64,000 nt of DNA, taken from the NCBI RefSeq assembly GCF_000429025.1, contig NZ_AUBB01000039.1, forward strand, positions 1 to 64,000. The letters are read 5' to 3'. The notes under the pieces were generated by a model. That model was not told the origin of the DNA and ran no database searches. It worked only from the letters and a program-made list of their open reading frames with translations. Origin of the DNA: Actinospineispora spinosispora DSM 44797. Lineage in GTDB: Bacteria; Actinomycetota; Actinomycetes; Mycobacteriales; Pseudonocardiaceae. Shown here piece after piece: positions 8,716 through 17,891 of the stretch (positions are counted from its first letter, which is position 1; each line of letters begins with the position of its first letter). A program made the translations under genes and the position numbers.

Positions 8716-9486
8716 CTACAGAACGAGCTTGCGTTCGTTCGGCTCGAGGTTGTCGTAGTTCCACAGCTTCCGGCCGCAGGTGAACTTGCGGAACCGGTCG
8801 GGCTTGGCCATGCCGTAGATGCCGAACTTGCGGTCGATCAGCTCCTGGTCGGACTCGCCGAACTCGACCTCGACGCAGTCGACACCCAGTGAGGCGACCT
8901 CGCCCGCGACGTAGATCTCACCGTCGTACATCGAGTCACCGAGGCCGTGGCCCGCGTTGCCACAGATGATCTGCCGGCCGCGTTGCATCATGAAGCCCGT
9001 CATCGAGCCGGCGTTGCCGCCGACGATGATCGTGCCGCCCTTCTGGTCGATGCCGGTGCGCGCGCCGACGTGCCCTCGGATCACGAGGTCACCGCCGCGC
9101 AGGGCGGCGCCGGTCAGCGACCCGGCGTTCTTGTCGATCACCACGACGCCGGACATCATGTTCTCCGCCACCGACCAGCCGACGCGGCCGGTGATGTGGA
9201 CTTCCGGACCGTCGATGAGCCCGACCCCGAAGTAACCGAGGCTGCCGTCGATGGTGATCCGGCAGCGGGTCAGCAGGCCGACCGCGATCGAGTGCCGGGC
9301 GCCCGGGTTTCTGACCGTGACCTCGGTGAGGCCCTCGGTGTAGAGCAGCCTGCGCAGCTCCAGGTTGATCTGCCGGGGGGACAGCTCCGCCGCGTCGAAC
9401 TCGGCCGTGGTCCCGTCGACGGTGGCGATCTTGGGTGCTTCCGCGTCCGGCTCGGCCAGGCCGCGGTGGTCGACTTTGGCGGTCAT
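8716..9486 (-). CDS. mgsB: N-methylglutamate synthase subunit B (GXGXG domain)
   Basis: A 256-aa protein matching the right-handed beta-helix GXGXG domain found at the C-terminus of the glutamate synthase large subunit (GltB3/GlxC type). Repeated turns such as GGDLVIRGHVGARTG and GGTIIVGGNAGSMTG are clear from about residue 110 to 200. The domain structurally links the amidotransferase and FMN domains. The ATG at 9486 overlaps the stop of mgsA by 4 bp (ATGA), so the two are coupled. The first 35 residues are polar and acidic. Confidence 0.9.
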   Translation of the reverse strand: MTAKVDHRGLAEPDAEAPKIATVDGTTAEFDAAELSPRQINLELRRLLYTEGLTEVTVRNPGARHSIAVGLLTRCRITIDGSLGYFGVGLIDGPEVHITGRVGWSVAENMMSGVVVIDKNAGSLTGAALRGGDLVIRGHVGARTGIDQKGGTIIVGGNAGSMTGFMMQRGRQIICGNAGHGLGDSMYDGEIYVAGEVASLGVDCVEVEFGESDQELIDRKFGIYGMAKPDRFRKFTCGRKLWNYDNLEPNERKLVL

Positions 9487-10412
9487 CTGCTCCACACCAA
9501 CACTTCGCGCTCGTAGGGGTCGTAGGTGTCGATCTCCTTGTTCACCACCGCGCGGATCGCGATCTCCTCGGACGCGAGCGCGACCATGTCGTCGGACTCG
9601 TAGAGCACCAGCGGCTTCGCGGCCATCTCGTCCTTGGCGACGCCGAGCTGGTTCTCGGTCACCACGAGGTAGGTGAAGACGCCGTCGAGGTCGTCGAGGC
9701 TCTGCTTCATCGCGGTTTCGAGGGACATGCCGTCGGCCATGCGCTGTGCGATGTAGACGGCGATGATCTCCGAGTCGCACTCGGACTGGAACCGGTGACC
9801 GTGGCGTTCCAGGCGCCGCCGCCACTGGTGGTAGTTGGTCAGCTGACCGTTGTGCACCACGGCGACGTCGGAGAACGGATACGCCCAGTACGGGTGGGCG
9901 CCCGCGATGTCGACGTCGGACTCGGTCGCCATCCGGACGTGCCCGATCGCGTGCGTGCCGTTGAACTCGTCGAGCTTGTAGTTGCCCGCGACGGTCTGCG
10001 CGTCACCGAGGTCCTTGACGATCTCCAGCGAATGCCCGAGCGACAGCACCTCGGCGCCCGGGACGTCCTCCACGTAGTCGGCGAGCGGCTTCAGCTCGCC
10101 GGTGTAGCGGAAGGTGACGCGGTAGGCGTACTCGTTCGAATTGTCGGCGCGGTCGATCGAGGCCCCGAGTTTGGCGAGCCGGGATTCGACCTCGCGGCGG
10201 CTGCGTTCGAGCCGTTCGGTCGAGTCGAATCCCTGCGAATCGGTCGGGTCGGCCAAGGTGAAGCGCATGACCAGGAGATCGGTCGGTTTTCCGTACAGCG
10301 CGTAACCCGTGGAGTCGGCGCCCCGGTGGCGCATCGACTGGAGCATCCGGGCCATGTCGTGTCCGACCGCGCCGTCTCGTCCCTTGTAGATGATGCCGGC
10401 GATTCCGCACAT
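9483..10412 (-). CDS. mgsA: N-methylglutamate synthase subunit A (class II amidotransferase)
   Basis: A 309-aa Ntn-type glutamine amidotransferase domain (GltB1/GlxB type). The N-terminus is MCGIAG, so Cys2 is the expected nucleophile after removal of Met. MRHRGADSTGYALYG and VVHNGQLTNYHQWRRRLERHGH follow as in class II amidotransferases. In this pathway it is thought to act on gamma-glutamylmethylamide and pass methylamine to the synthase site of MgsC. It lies 36 bp downstream of gmaS and overlaps mgsB by 4 bp. Stand-alone GltB domains split over three genes beside a GS-like gene are the hallmark of the N-methylglutamate pathway. Confidence 0.9.
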   Translation of the reverse strand: MCGIAGIIYKGRDGAVGHDMARMLQSMRHRGADSTGYALYGKPTDLLVMRFTLADPTDSQGFDSTERLERSRREVESRLAKLGASIDRADNSNEYAYRVTFRYTGELKPLADYVEDVPGAEVLSLGHSLEIVKDLGDAQTVAGNYKLDEFNGTHAIGHVRMATESDVDIAGAHPYWAYPFSDVAVVHNGQLTNYHQWRRRLERHGHRFQSECDSEIIAVYIAQRMADGMSLETAMKQSLDDLDGVFTYLVVTENQLGVAKDEMAAKPLVLYESDDMVALASEEIAIRAVVNKEIDTYDPYEREVLVWSR

Positions 10413-10448
10413 GTGTCGGCGTTCCTCTCCGTCGGAGTCGAGGCAGAA

Positions 10449-11846
10449 CTAGGGCAGGATGTCGAGGTATTCCTTGACATCCCAATCGGTGACGGTGGCG
10501 CAGAAGCGCTCCCATTCGTCCCGCTTGTAATGGCTGAAGACGGTGTACATCTCGTTCGGCATCGCCGATTTGATGACCTCGTCGCGTTCGAGTGCGGCGA
10601 GTGCGTCGCCGAGCGTCATGGGAATCTTGCGGACTTCCTTGCCGTCGGCCATCGCCTGGTAGATGTTGCGTTCCTCGGGCGGGCCGGGGTCGAGCTCGCG
10701 CTTGATTCCGTCGCCCATCGCCTTGAGCAACCCGGCCATCGACAGGTAGGGGTTCACCGACGAGTCGACCGAGCGGTACTCGAACCGGTCCGGCGAGCTG
10801 ACCCGCAGCGCCGTGGTCCGGTTCTGGTAGCCCCAGTCGGCGTACAGCGGTGCCCAGAAACCGGTATCCCACATGCGGCGGTACGAGTTGACCGTCGGTG
10901 AGGTGATGCAGGTGAGAGCGTCGAGGTGCTCCAGGACGCCGCCGATCGCGGACAGCCCGAGCTTGCTGGGCATGCGCGGGTTGTCACCTTCGGGCAGGAA
11001 GGCGTTCTCGTCACCGTTCCAGAGCGAGATGTTGTGGTGACACCCGTTCGCCGAGACGCCCATGAACGGCTTGGGCATGAAGCACGGGAACGCGCCCATC
11101 TCCCTGCCGACCTGCTTGCAGATCTGCCGGTAGGTGGTGAGCCGGTCGGCGGTGTCCTCAGCGCGGTCGAACTGCCAGTTCAGCTCCAGCTGGCCCGGGG
11201 CGTCCTCGTGGTCACCCTGGATCATGTCCAGGCCCATCGCGGTGCTGTACTCGATGACCCGGTGGATGAGCGGCTGCAGCTCGGCGAACTGGTCGATGTG
11301 ATAGCAGTACGCCTTGGTCTTGCCCTCGACCGAGGGCGTTCCGTCCGGGTTGAGCTTGAGCCACATCATCTCCGGCTCGGTACCCACCCTCAGGTGGAGC
11401 CCGGTGTCGGCTTCGAACTCGGCGTGGATTCTGCGGAGGTTGCCCCGGCAGTCCGAGCTGAGAAATGCCCCGGGCTCGTTCTCCTCCTCGTTTCCTCGGA
11501 ACAACGTGCAGAACACGCGAGCGGTCTTCGGATCCCAGGGCAACACACAGAACGTGTCGACATCGGGGAGACCGACCAGCTCACGGGATTCCGGCCCGTA
11601 GCCGATGTAGTCACCGTGCCGGTCGATGAAGAGGTTCGCCGTCGAGCCATAGACGAGCTGAAAGCCCTTTCGGGCGAAACGTTCCCAGTGCGCCGCCGGC
11701 GCACCCTTTCCCATGATCCGGCCGGTGACGGAGACGAATTGGTAGTAGATGTACGAGACGCCCGACTCATCGATCAGCCTGCGTACTCGCTCGATACCGT
11801 CATCACGCCCGTCCTGGGCTACGAACTGTTCGAGATCGGTGCTCAT
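10449..11846 (-). CDS. gmaS: gamma-glutamylmethylamide synthetase (glutamine-synthetase family, GlnT type)
   Basis: A 465-aa member of the glutamine synthetase superfamily. The metal and substrate loop GDHEDAPGQLELNW (about residues 211-224) and the ATP-site segment with CHHNISLW are present, as is the late RVSSPDRFEYRS region. Sequence and context favour GMA synthetase, which joins methylamine to glutamate using ATP, over ammonia assimilation: it heads an operon with the three split glutamate-synthase domains. It is divergent from the XRE-cupin regulator, with a 123-bp shared control region. GlnT-type proteins can also have other amine specificities, so the substrate is inferred from neighbours. 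Confidence 0.88.
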   Translation of the reverse strand: MSTDLEQFVAQDGRDDGIERVRRLIDESGVSYIYYQFVSVTGRIMGKGAPAAHWERFARKGFQLVYGSTANLFIDRHGDYIGYGPESRELVGLPDVDTFCVLPWDPKTARVFCTLFRGNEEENEPGAFLSSDCRGNLRRIHAEFEADTGLHLRVGTEPEMMWLKLNPDGTPSVEGKTKAYCYHIDQFAELQPLIHRVIEYSTAMGLDMIQGDHEDAPGQLELNWQFDRAEDTADRLTTYRQICKQVGREMGAFPCFMPKPFMGVSANGCHHNISLWNGDENAFLPEGDNPRMPSKLGLSAIGGVLEHLDALTCITSPTVNSYRRMWDTGFWAPLYADWGYQNRTTALRVSSPDRFEYRSVDSSVNPYLSMAGLLKAMGDGIKRELDPGPPEERNIYQAMADGKEVRKIPMTLGDALAALERDEVIKSAMPNEMYTVFSHYKRDEWERFCATVTDWDVKEYLDILP

Positions 11847-11911
11847 GTGGTGGGCCTCCTGGCTACATGCTGCCGGTGGTCGGGATCACACCATCCACGA
11901 GCAGTAAACTC

Positions 11912-11930
11912 TGTATCGCCACAGGAGACA
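11912..11930. promoter_or_regulatory. candidate operator, 19-bp element (copy 1)
   Basis: TGTATCGCCACAGGAGACA lies in the 123-bp gap between gmaS and the XRE-cupin gene. It matches 14 of 19 positions with an element at 12637-12655 upstream of mgdA; the shared positions are TGT.TC...ACAG.AGACA. Two copies beside the divergent halves of one pathway suggest a common regulator, most simply the XRE-cupin protein. This is inference; no binding data can be read from sequence. Confidence 0.4.
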
Positions 11931-11969
11931 ACAGTCTCTCGGGGATTTAACCTCTGGATGTGATGAGCC

Positions 11970-12623
11970 GTGAGCCTTGAATCCGTGCCCCAGCCCGTCG
12001 ACGCCGAGCCGGTCGATCCGCGGCCGGTAGGCCGGACCGGCGGCCTGGAGGAAGCACTCGGAGGTGTCATCGCGGAGCGCGTCCGCGAGTTCCGGTTACG
12101 TCTCGGCTGGACGGTCGGGCGTCTCGCGGAGGCCTGCGGGCTCTCCAAGGCAATGCTCTCGAAGATCGAGAACGCTCAGACCTCGCCGAGCCTGGCGACC
12201 CTTGCCCGGTTGTCGGAGGCGCTGTCCGTGCCGGTCACGGCGTTCTTCCGAGGACTGTCCGAAGAGCAGGACGTGATCCACGTGAAGGCGGGCGGCGGGA
12301 TCGAGATCGAGCACCGGCACTCCGAGCAGGGGCATCGGTACCAGACGCTGGGCACGATGCGGGCCCCGAACGACAGTCTCGAACCGATGTTGGTGACCCT
12401 GACCGAGCGCAGCTCCGAACCGTTCCCGCTGTACCAGCACGCAGGGACCGAGCTCATCTTCATGATCTCCGGGAAGATGGAGTACTGCTGCGGGAGCCGG
12501 CGCTACCTGCTGGAATCCGGTGATGCGCTGCAGTTCGTCGGAGAGGTCGCGCACGGTCCCGGTGAGCTGATCGCGCTCCCGATCCAGTTCCTCGCCGTCA
12601 AGTCGGTTGCCTCGCACGGGTGA
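11970..12623 (+). CDS. XRE-family regulator with cupin domain
   Basis: A 217-aa protein. Residues about 30-90 form a helix-turn-helix of the XRE type (LGWTVGRLAEACGLSKAMLSKIE), followed by a RmlC-like cupin sensor domain (about 110-210, with PLYQHAGTELIFMISG). This layout is common in regulators of amine and amino-acid catabolism, where the cupin binds a small effector. The start is GTG 11970. It sits between gmaS (divergent) and mgdA (co-directional, 124 bp downstream), so it is the likely local regulator of methylamine use. The candidate 19-bp elements at 11912 and 12637 flank it. Confidence 0.85.
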   Translation: MSLESVPQPVDAEPVDPRPVGRTGGLEEALGGVIAERVREFRLRLGWTVGRLAEACGLSKAMLSKIENAQTSPSLATLARLSEALSVPVTAFFRGLSEEQDVIHVKAGGGIEIEHRHSEQGHRYQTLGTMRAPNDSLEPMLVTLTERSSEPFPLYQHAGTELIFMISGKMEYCCGSRRYLLESGDALQFVGEVAHGPGELIALPIQFLAVKSVASHG

Positions 12624-12636
12624 CGATGCTGGGCAG

Positions 12637-12655
12637 TGTTTCCTGACAGTAGACA
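12637..12655. promoter_or_regulatory. candidate operator, 19-bp element (copy 2)
   Basis: TGTTTCCTGACAGTAGACA is a partial dyad (7 of 9 arm positions pair around a central A) in the gap before mgdA. It resembles the element at 11912-11930 at 14 of 19 positions. It lies 92 bp upstream of the mgdA start. Confidence 0.4.
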
Positions 12656-12747
12656 GCGTTCACTGAATCTCGTAGCCTCCTGACTCGTCGAGAGCCACCA
12701 CGCGGCGCGCGGCCGCGCAGACGAGGCGCTCGCTCGGGAGGCGCTCC

Positions 12748-14025
12748 ATGTCAGCGGCCACACGCCCACCACGACGCTCGGGAAAGTACTCGGCGCTCGG
12801 ACTGCTCCGGAAGGGGCTGCGCGGCTCCGACTGGCCGCGCGCCTGGCGCAGCCACGACCTGCGCTCCAGCTACGACGTCGTGATCATCGGCGGGGGCATC
12901 CACGGCTTGGCCACCGCGTACTACCTGGCGGCCAACCACGGCATCCGCAACGTCGCGGTGCTGGACAAGGGCTACCTCGGCGGTGGCGGGTCCGGACGCA
13001 ACACCGCGATCCTGCGGTCCAACTACCTGACGCCCGAGGGTGTCCGCTTCTACGACCGGTCACTCGAGCTCTACCAGCACCTCGCGGCCGAGCTGAACTA
13101 CAACGTGATGTTCTCCCGGCGGGGCCACCTCACGCTGGCACACAACGACAGCTCGCTGCGCACCATGGCCTGGCGTGCCGAGGTCAACAAGCTGCAGGGC
13201 GTCGACTCCAGCGTCATCGGGCCGGACGAGGTCAAGGGCCTCGTGCCGTACCTGGACACGTCCGCGACCACCCGGTACCCGATCCTCGGCGCGCTCTACC
13301 ACCCGCCGGGCGGGATCATCCGGCACGACGCCGTCGTGTGGGGCTACGCGCGCGGAGCCGACAGCCTCGGTGTCCAGCTGCACCAGAAGACCGAGGTCAC
13401 CGGAATCGACGTCAGCGGCGGCCGGGTCACCGGGGTACGCACCAGCCGGGGGACCATCAGCACCGGCACCGTCGTGAACTGCACGGCGGGCTGGTCGACG
13501 CTGATCTCCGACATGGCAGGCGTGCGCACGCCGGTCCGCACATCGCCGCTCCAGGCGGCGGTCACCGAACCGGTCAAGCCCTTCCTGGACGCCGTCGTGG
13601 TGTCCGGCACGCTGCACGTCTACGTGAGCCAGACCGACCGGGGCGAGCTGGTGTTCGGCGCCAGCGTCGACCCGTTCACCTCGTACTCCATGCGTGGCTC
13701 GCTCGACTTCGTCGAAGGCCTGGCCGGGCACGTGCTCGAACTGATGCCGGCGCTGTCGAAGATGCGCCTGCTGCGACAGTGGGCCGGTTTGTGCGACATG
13801 ACGCCGGACTACTCGCCGATCATGGGACACACCCCGGTCGAGGGTTTCCTGCTCGACGTGGGATGGGGCACCTACGGGTTCAAGGCCGGTCCGGTGTCCG
13901 GCGAGACGATGGCCGAGACCATCGCCGAGGGGCGCCCGGCGGAGCTGATCCGGGCGTTCGGGCTGGACCGGTTCGAGCGCGGTGCGCTCGTCGGGGAAAA
14001 GGGCGCGGCCGCCGTCGGCCATTAG
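12748..14025 (+). CDS. mgdA: N-methylglutamate dehydrogenase subunit A (SoxB-like beta subunit)
   Basis: A 425-aa FAD-dependent oxidoreductase of the DAO family, equivalent to the beta subunit of heterotetrameric sarcosine oxidase. The dinucleotide motif IIGGGIHGLATAYYLA lies at about residues 46-61. His193 in the GGIIRHDAVVWGY segment corresponds by position and context to the covalent-FMN histidine of SoxB. It oxidises the N-methyl group of N-methylglutamate. It heads the mgdA-mgdB-mgdCD operon, next to gmaS and mgsABC, which favours N-methylglutamate over sarcosine. The ATG at 12748 follows GGGAGG. Confidence 0.88.
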   Translation: MSAATRPPRRSGKYSALGLLRKGLRGSDWPRAWRSHDLRSSYDVVIIGGGIHGLATAYYLAANHGIRNVAVLDKGYLGGGGSGRNTAILRSNYLTPEGVRFYDRSLELYQHLAAELNYNVMFSRRGHLTLAHNDSSLRTMAWRAEVNKLQGVDSSVIGPDEVKGLVPYLDTSATTRYPILGALYHPPGGIIRHDAVVWGYARGADSLGVQLHQKTEVTGIDVSGGRVTGVRTSRGTISTGTVVNCTAGWSTLISDMAGVRTPVRTSPLQAAVTEPVKPFLDAVVVSGTLHVYVSQTDRGELVFGASVDPFTSYSMRGSLDFVEGLAGHVLELMPALSKMRLLRQWAGLCDMTPDYSPIMGHTPVEGFLLDVGWGTYGFKAGPVSGETMAETIAEGRPAELIRAFGLDRFERGALVGEKGAAAVGH

Positions 14026-14055
14026 GGCACTCGTGCCGTTCGAGAAGGAGACCTC

Positions 14056-14307
14056 ATGATCGAGCTGCCGTGCCCGTGGTGCGGGCCGCGCAACGTCTCG
14101 GAGTTCCGGCACGTCGGTGAGGTGGTGCCGAGGCCCGACGCGGAGCAACCCGCTCCCGAGGAGTGGCGGGCCTACCTGTACCTGCGTGCGAACCCCGCCG
14201 GTTGGACCGAGGAGACCTGGTTCCACGGGTCCGGATGCCGCCGGTACTTCCGGGTGAGCCGTCACACCGTCAGCAACGAGACCCGCGCACCGGGAGCCAT
14301 GCGATGA
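14056..14307 (+). CDS. mgdB: N-methylglutamate dehydrogenase subunit B (SoxD-like delta subunit)
   Basis: An 83-aa zinc protein. Cys6 and Cys9 (CPWC) together with His57 and Cys61 (HGSGC) reproduce the zinc site of the sarcosine oxidase delta subunit, which sits between the alpha and beta subunits. The ATG at 14056 follows GAAGGAGA. Its stop overlaps the start of the next gene by 4 bp (ATGA), so subunit synthesis is coupled. Confidence 0.9.
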   Translation: MIELPCPWCGPRNVSEFRHVGEVVPRPDAEQPAPEEWRAYLYLRANPAGWTEETWFHGSGCRRYFRVSRHTVSNETRAPGAMR

Positions 14308-17300
14308 CCGACCAGTCCGTCCGCACCCCGCCGCCGCTGACCGCCGGACACCGGCTGGCGGTCCAGCCGGGAGAGGTACTGGACCGCCGGCAGAGCATCG
14401 GCTTCACCTGGAACGGCCGGCCCTACACCGGGTTCGGCGGTGACACGATCGTCTCCGCGCTCGCCGCCGGCGGGGTCCGGGTGTTCTCCCGTAGCTTCAA
14501 GTACCACCGCCCCCGGGGGCTGCTCACCGCCGACTACCACGACCCCGGCACGATCCTGCAGGTCGACGACGAGCCCAACGTCCGCGCGGCCCATCGGCTG
14601 CTCGCCGAGGGGATGCGCGTCAGCTCTCAGAACACGTGGCCGTCACTGCGGTTCGATGCGAAGGCGGTCAACCAGCTCGCCGGGCGGTTCCTGACGGCGG
14701 GCTTCTACTACAAGACGTTCATCAAGCCGGAACGACTGTGGCCGACCTACGAGAAGGTGCTGCAGCGCTTCACCCACGCGGGCCGAATCTCGCCGGACAC
14801 GCCGCACGACTACTACGACAAGCGGTATGTGCATCCTGATGTCCTGGTCGCCGGGGGTGGTCCGGCAGGGATGGCCGCCGCGGTGGCGGCGGCGCGTGCC
14901 GGTGCCCAGGTACTGCTCGTCGACGAGAGTCATCAGCTCGGCGGGCACCTTCGCTGGGGTGGGCCCGCCGACCTGACCGCGCTCGGGGAGCTGCGTGACG
15001 AGGTCGACGAGCAGGTGCGCGCGGGCCGCCTCGAGGTGATGAGCGACGCCGCGGTGTTGGCCCGGTACGACGGCAACTGGGTCGCGGTCGTCCAGCGTGG
15101 GCTGCCCGGCATCCCGGAGCGGTTGGTCAAGGCGCGGGTGGGCGCGCTCGTCGTGGCGCCCGGCCTGATCGAGCGGCCCTACGTGTTCGCCGGTAACGAC
15201 GTTCCCGGGGTGATGCTGTCCACCGCCGTGCGGCGGTTGGTCAACCTGTACGGAGTGCGACCGGGAGAACGGGCGGTGGTCTTCACCGCGAACGCCGAGG
15301 GCGACGCGGCGGCGCACGATCTGCGCCGTATCGGCGTGGACGTGGCCGAGGTCGTCGACGCCCGGCGCGGTCAGGACGTCGTCAGGGTGCACGGGCGTAG
15401 CGGGGTGCGTGCCGTCGAGCTGGCCGACGGCCGCAAGATCGCCGCGGACCTGCTCGTCACCGCGACCGGCTGGACCGCGCCGACCGCACTGCTGAACCAG
15501 TCCGGTGACCGACCGGTGTACTCACCGAAGGCCGCCCGGTTCGTGCCCGGTGGCGCGCACAGCTCGGATGTGCTGGTCACCGGAGGACTCGCGGGAGACG
15601 GGGACCGGGCCGCACTGGTCGCACACGGGCGCAGCGTGGGCGCGGCGGCCGCCGGTCAGGCGCTGAACCGTCGCGGGCGGCGCCTGACGATGCTGCCGAC
15701 CAGGGCCGACTCGACGGGTCGTCTGCCCGACGCGGCGGCCGCGCAACGAATCACCGCTCTCCCGGTGGCGGATCACCCCGAGCTGTTCCGGGGGCGGACG
15801 CACGGCATCGTCGACTTCTCCGAGGATGTGTCGTCCAAGGACATCATGGCCGCCGCACGCGAGGGATACGACTCGGTCGAGCTGCTCAAGCGGTACACGA
15901 CCGCGACGATGGGCCCGGCGCAGGGCAAGCTGGAGACGGTCAACACGGTGGCAATCCTGGCCGAGGCGACCGGCTCGACGATCGCGGAGACCGGCACGAC
16001 GACGTGGCGTCCGATGCATGTCCCGGTCACGCTCGGCGCGCTCGCCGGGCGCATCTTCGAACCCGTCCGCTACTCACCGATGCAGCCGGCGCACGACCGG
16101 CTCGGGGCCGCGCCGCTGATCGCCGGCCAGTGGATCCGACCCGATCACTACGGTGACCCCGTCGAGGAGGTGCGCGCGGTTCGGGAGAAGGTCGGCATCA
16201 TCGACGTGACTCCGATCGGCAAGCTCGACCTGCGCGGGCCCGATGTGCCGGCGCTGCTGAACCAGCTGTACATCAACAAATGGTCGAAGCTCGGCGTCGG
16301 CCGGGTGCGTTACGGCGTCATGTGCGCCGAGGACGGCGTCGTGCTGGACGACGGCGTCACCGGGCGGCTCGGTGAGGACCACTACCTGATGTCGACGACG
16401 TCGTCGGGCGCCGGCGCGATCTGGGAATGGGTGGAGAACTGGCTACAGACCGAGCATCCCGAATGGCGGGTGCACGTCACTCCGGTGACCACCGCTTACG
16501 CGAGCATCAACGTCGCCGGGCCCCGCTCGCGTGAGCTGCTGGGCCGGCTCGTCGAGGGTGTCGACCTCGATCTCGAGTCGTTCGGCTACATGCAGGTGCG
16601 TACCGGGCGGATCGCGGGAGTGCCGGACTGCGTGCTGTGGCGGATCGGGTTCACCGGTGAGCTGTCCTACGAGCTGCACGTGCCTGCCGGGTACGGGCTG
16701 CACGTGTGGGACGCGTTGCTGGAGCACGGTGCCGACTTCGGGGTCCGGCCGTTCGGCGTCGAGGCCCAACGGATCCTGCGCCTGGAGAAGGGCCACCTGA
16801 TCGTCGGCCAGGACACCGACGGGCTGACCAAGGCATCCGGGGCCGGACTGGACTGGGCAGTGAAGCTGGACAAGCCCGACTTCGTCGGTAAGCCGGAGCT
16901 GGTCTGGGACCGGGCTCAGGGCGGTGGGCCACGGCTCGTCGGGCTGAACCCGCTGGACCCGTCGCTCGTCCCGCCGGAGGCGAGTCAGATCATCGTCGAG
17001 GTGGAGGGGCAGGCCCGGCCTCGGATCGTCGGCAGGATCACCTCCAGCCGGATGTCGCCGACACTGCGTCGCGGGGTGTGTCTCGCGCAGCTGGACGCCG
17101 CCCTCGCCGAACCCGGTACCGAGGTGACGGTGCGGCTCCCGGACGGACGGTCGGTCCGCGCGGCGGTCGCCGACCATCTCGCCGCGGTGGACCCGGATGG
17201 CGAACGGCAGAACATCGCGTCGGAGGGGCCGGTCGGCCCGCCGAGACTCGTGGACGATCCGGTCGCGCACAGCCCGATCGAGCCGGGCGGAGAGGCGGAG

Positions 17301-17876
17301 GTGCGTTCCGGCTGGCTGGTCGACGCCGGAGGGAACACCGCGCGGTTGATGCTGACCGACCTGAGCCCGTTGACGAAGATCTCGGTCAAGGCCACACCGG
17401 ACGGTGCGGCGGCCAAGGCGCTCGATGTGCGGTTCGGCAGGTGCGCACGCGGGGGGCTCGGCGACCTGGTGATCGGGTCGGGCCCGGGGGAGTGGCTGGT
17501 ACTCGGCGGCGTGGGGACGCAGAGTGCGCTCGCGGAGCAGATCACCGACGTCGTCGCGGGGCGTGAGGAGCTGGTGTCGATCGTCGACCTGACGCACGGC
17601 CGGGCGCTGCTGCGGCTGACCGGGGCCGACGCGTCCCGGTTGCTGGCCAAGGTGTGCGCGATCGACCTGTCCGACGACATGACCCCGGACGGCGCGGCGT
17701 TACGGTCCTCGGTGGCGAAGCTGGTGACCGACCTGGTGCGCGACGACCAGGACGGGACGCCGAGCTATCTGCTGCACTGCGAGCGATCTTCCGGTGCCTA
17801 TCTCCGGGACGCGCTGCGTGATGCCGGCGCCGAATTCGGGATCGGAGTCGGCGGGTTCCCGATCACCGGGAATTGA
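14304..17876 (+). CDS. mgdC: N-methylglutamate dehydrogenase alpha-gamma fusion (MgdC-MgdD, SoxA-SoxG)
   Basis: A 1190-aa protein starting at ATG 14304. Residues about 20-110 resemble the small ferredoxin-like domain of SoxA, with VFSRSFKYHRPRG. A NAD(P)/FAD-type Rossmann domain begins near 175 (VLVAGGGPAGMAAAVAAARA). A GcvT-like folate-binding aminomethyltransferase region spans about 607-950. The last roughly 220 residues (from about 970, with SGWLVDAGGN and IVDLTHGRALLRL) match the separate gamma subunit SoxG. Usual SoxA is about 950-1000 aa and SoxG about 200 aa and a separate gene, so this is a fusion with no stop between. The GcvT part captures the oxidised methyl group as 5,10-methylene-THF. 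Strong hairpin at 17892-17922 downstream. Confidence 0.87.
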   Translation: MTDQSVRTPPPLTAGHRLAVQPGEVLDRRQSIGFTWNGRPYTGFGGDTIVSALAAGGVRVFSRSFKYHRPRGLLTADYHDPGTILQVDDEPNVRAAHRLLAEGMRVSSQNTWPSLRFDAKAVNQLAGRFLTAGFYYKTFIKPERLWPTYEKVLQRFTHAGRISPDTPHDYYDKRYVHPDVLVAGGGPAGMAAAVAAARAGAQVLLVDESHQLGGHLRWGGPADLTALGELRDEVDEQVRAGRLEVMSDAAVLARYDGNWVAVVQRGLPGIPERLVKARVGALVVAPGLIERPYVFAGNDVPGVMLSTAVRRLVNLYGVRPGERAVVFTANAEGDAAAHDLRRIGVDVAEVVDARRGQDVVRVHGRSGVRAVELADGRKIAADLLVTATGWTAPTALLNQSGDRPVYSPKAARFVPGGAHSSDVLVTGGLAGDGDRAALVAHGRSVGAAAAGQALNRRGRRLTMLPTRADSTGRLPDAAAAQRITALPVADHPELFRGRTHGIVDFSEDVSSKDIMAAAREGYDSVELLKRYTTATMGPAQGKLETVNTVAILAEATGSTIAETGTTTWRPMHVPVTLGALAGRIFEPVRYSPMQPAHDRLGAAPLIAGQWIRPDHYGDPVEEVRAVREKVGIIDVTPIGKLDLRGPDVPALLNQLYINKWSKLGVGRVRYGVMCAEDGVVLDDGVTGRLGEDHYLMSTTSSGAGAIWEWVENWLQTEHPEWRVHVTPVTTAYASINVAGPRSRELLGRLVEGVDLDLESFGYMQVRTGRIAGVPDCVLWRIGFTGELSYELHVPAGYGLHVWDALLEHGADFGVRPFGVEAQRILRLEKGHLIVGQDTDGLTKASGAGLDWAVKLDKPDFVGKPELVWDRAQGGGPRLVGLNPLDPSLVPPEASQIIVEVEGQARPRIVGRITSSRMSPTLRRGVCLAQLDAALAEPGTEVTVRLPDGRSVRAAVADHLAAVDPDGERQNIASEGPVGPPRLVDDPVAHSPIEPGGEAEVRSGWLVDAGGNTARLMLTDLSPLTKISVKATPDGAAAKALDVRFGRCARGGLGDLVIGSGPGEWLVLGGVGTQSALAEQITDVVAGREELVSIVDLTHGRALLRLTGADASRLLAKVCAIDLSDDMTPDGAALRSSVAKLVTDLVRDDQDGTPSYLLHCERSSGAYLRDALRDAGAEFGIGVGGFPITGN

Positions 17877-17891
17877 TACCGCGTTTCGAAT

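Noticed and set aside
7262..10412. Split ordinary glutamate synthase (GOGAT)
   Set aside because: No GltD-like small subunit is present, and the three domains are separate genes behind gmaS, the pattern of N-methylglutamate synthase.
10449..11846. Ordinary glutamine synthetase GlnA
   Set aside because: The neighbouring split glutamate-synthase domains and Sox-like genes fit gamma-glutamylmethylamide synthetase better; housekeeping GlnA has a different context.
12748..17876. Sarcosine oxidase SoxBDAG
   Set aside because: Same subunit types, but gmaS and mgsABC next door make N-methylglutamate the more likely substrate. Not excluded by sequence alone.
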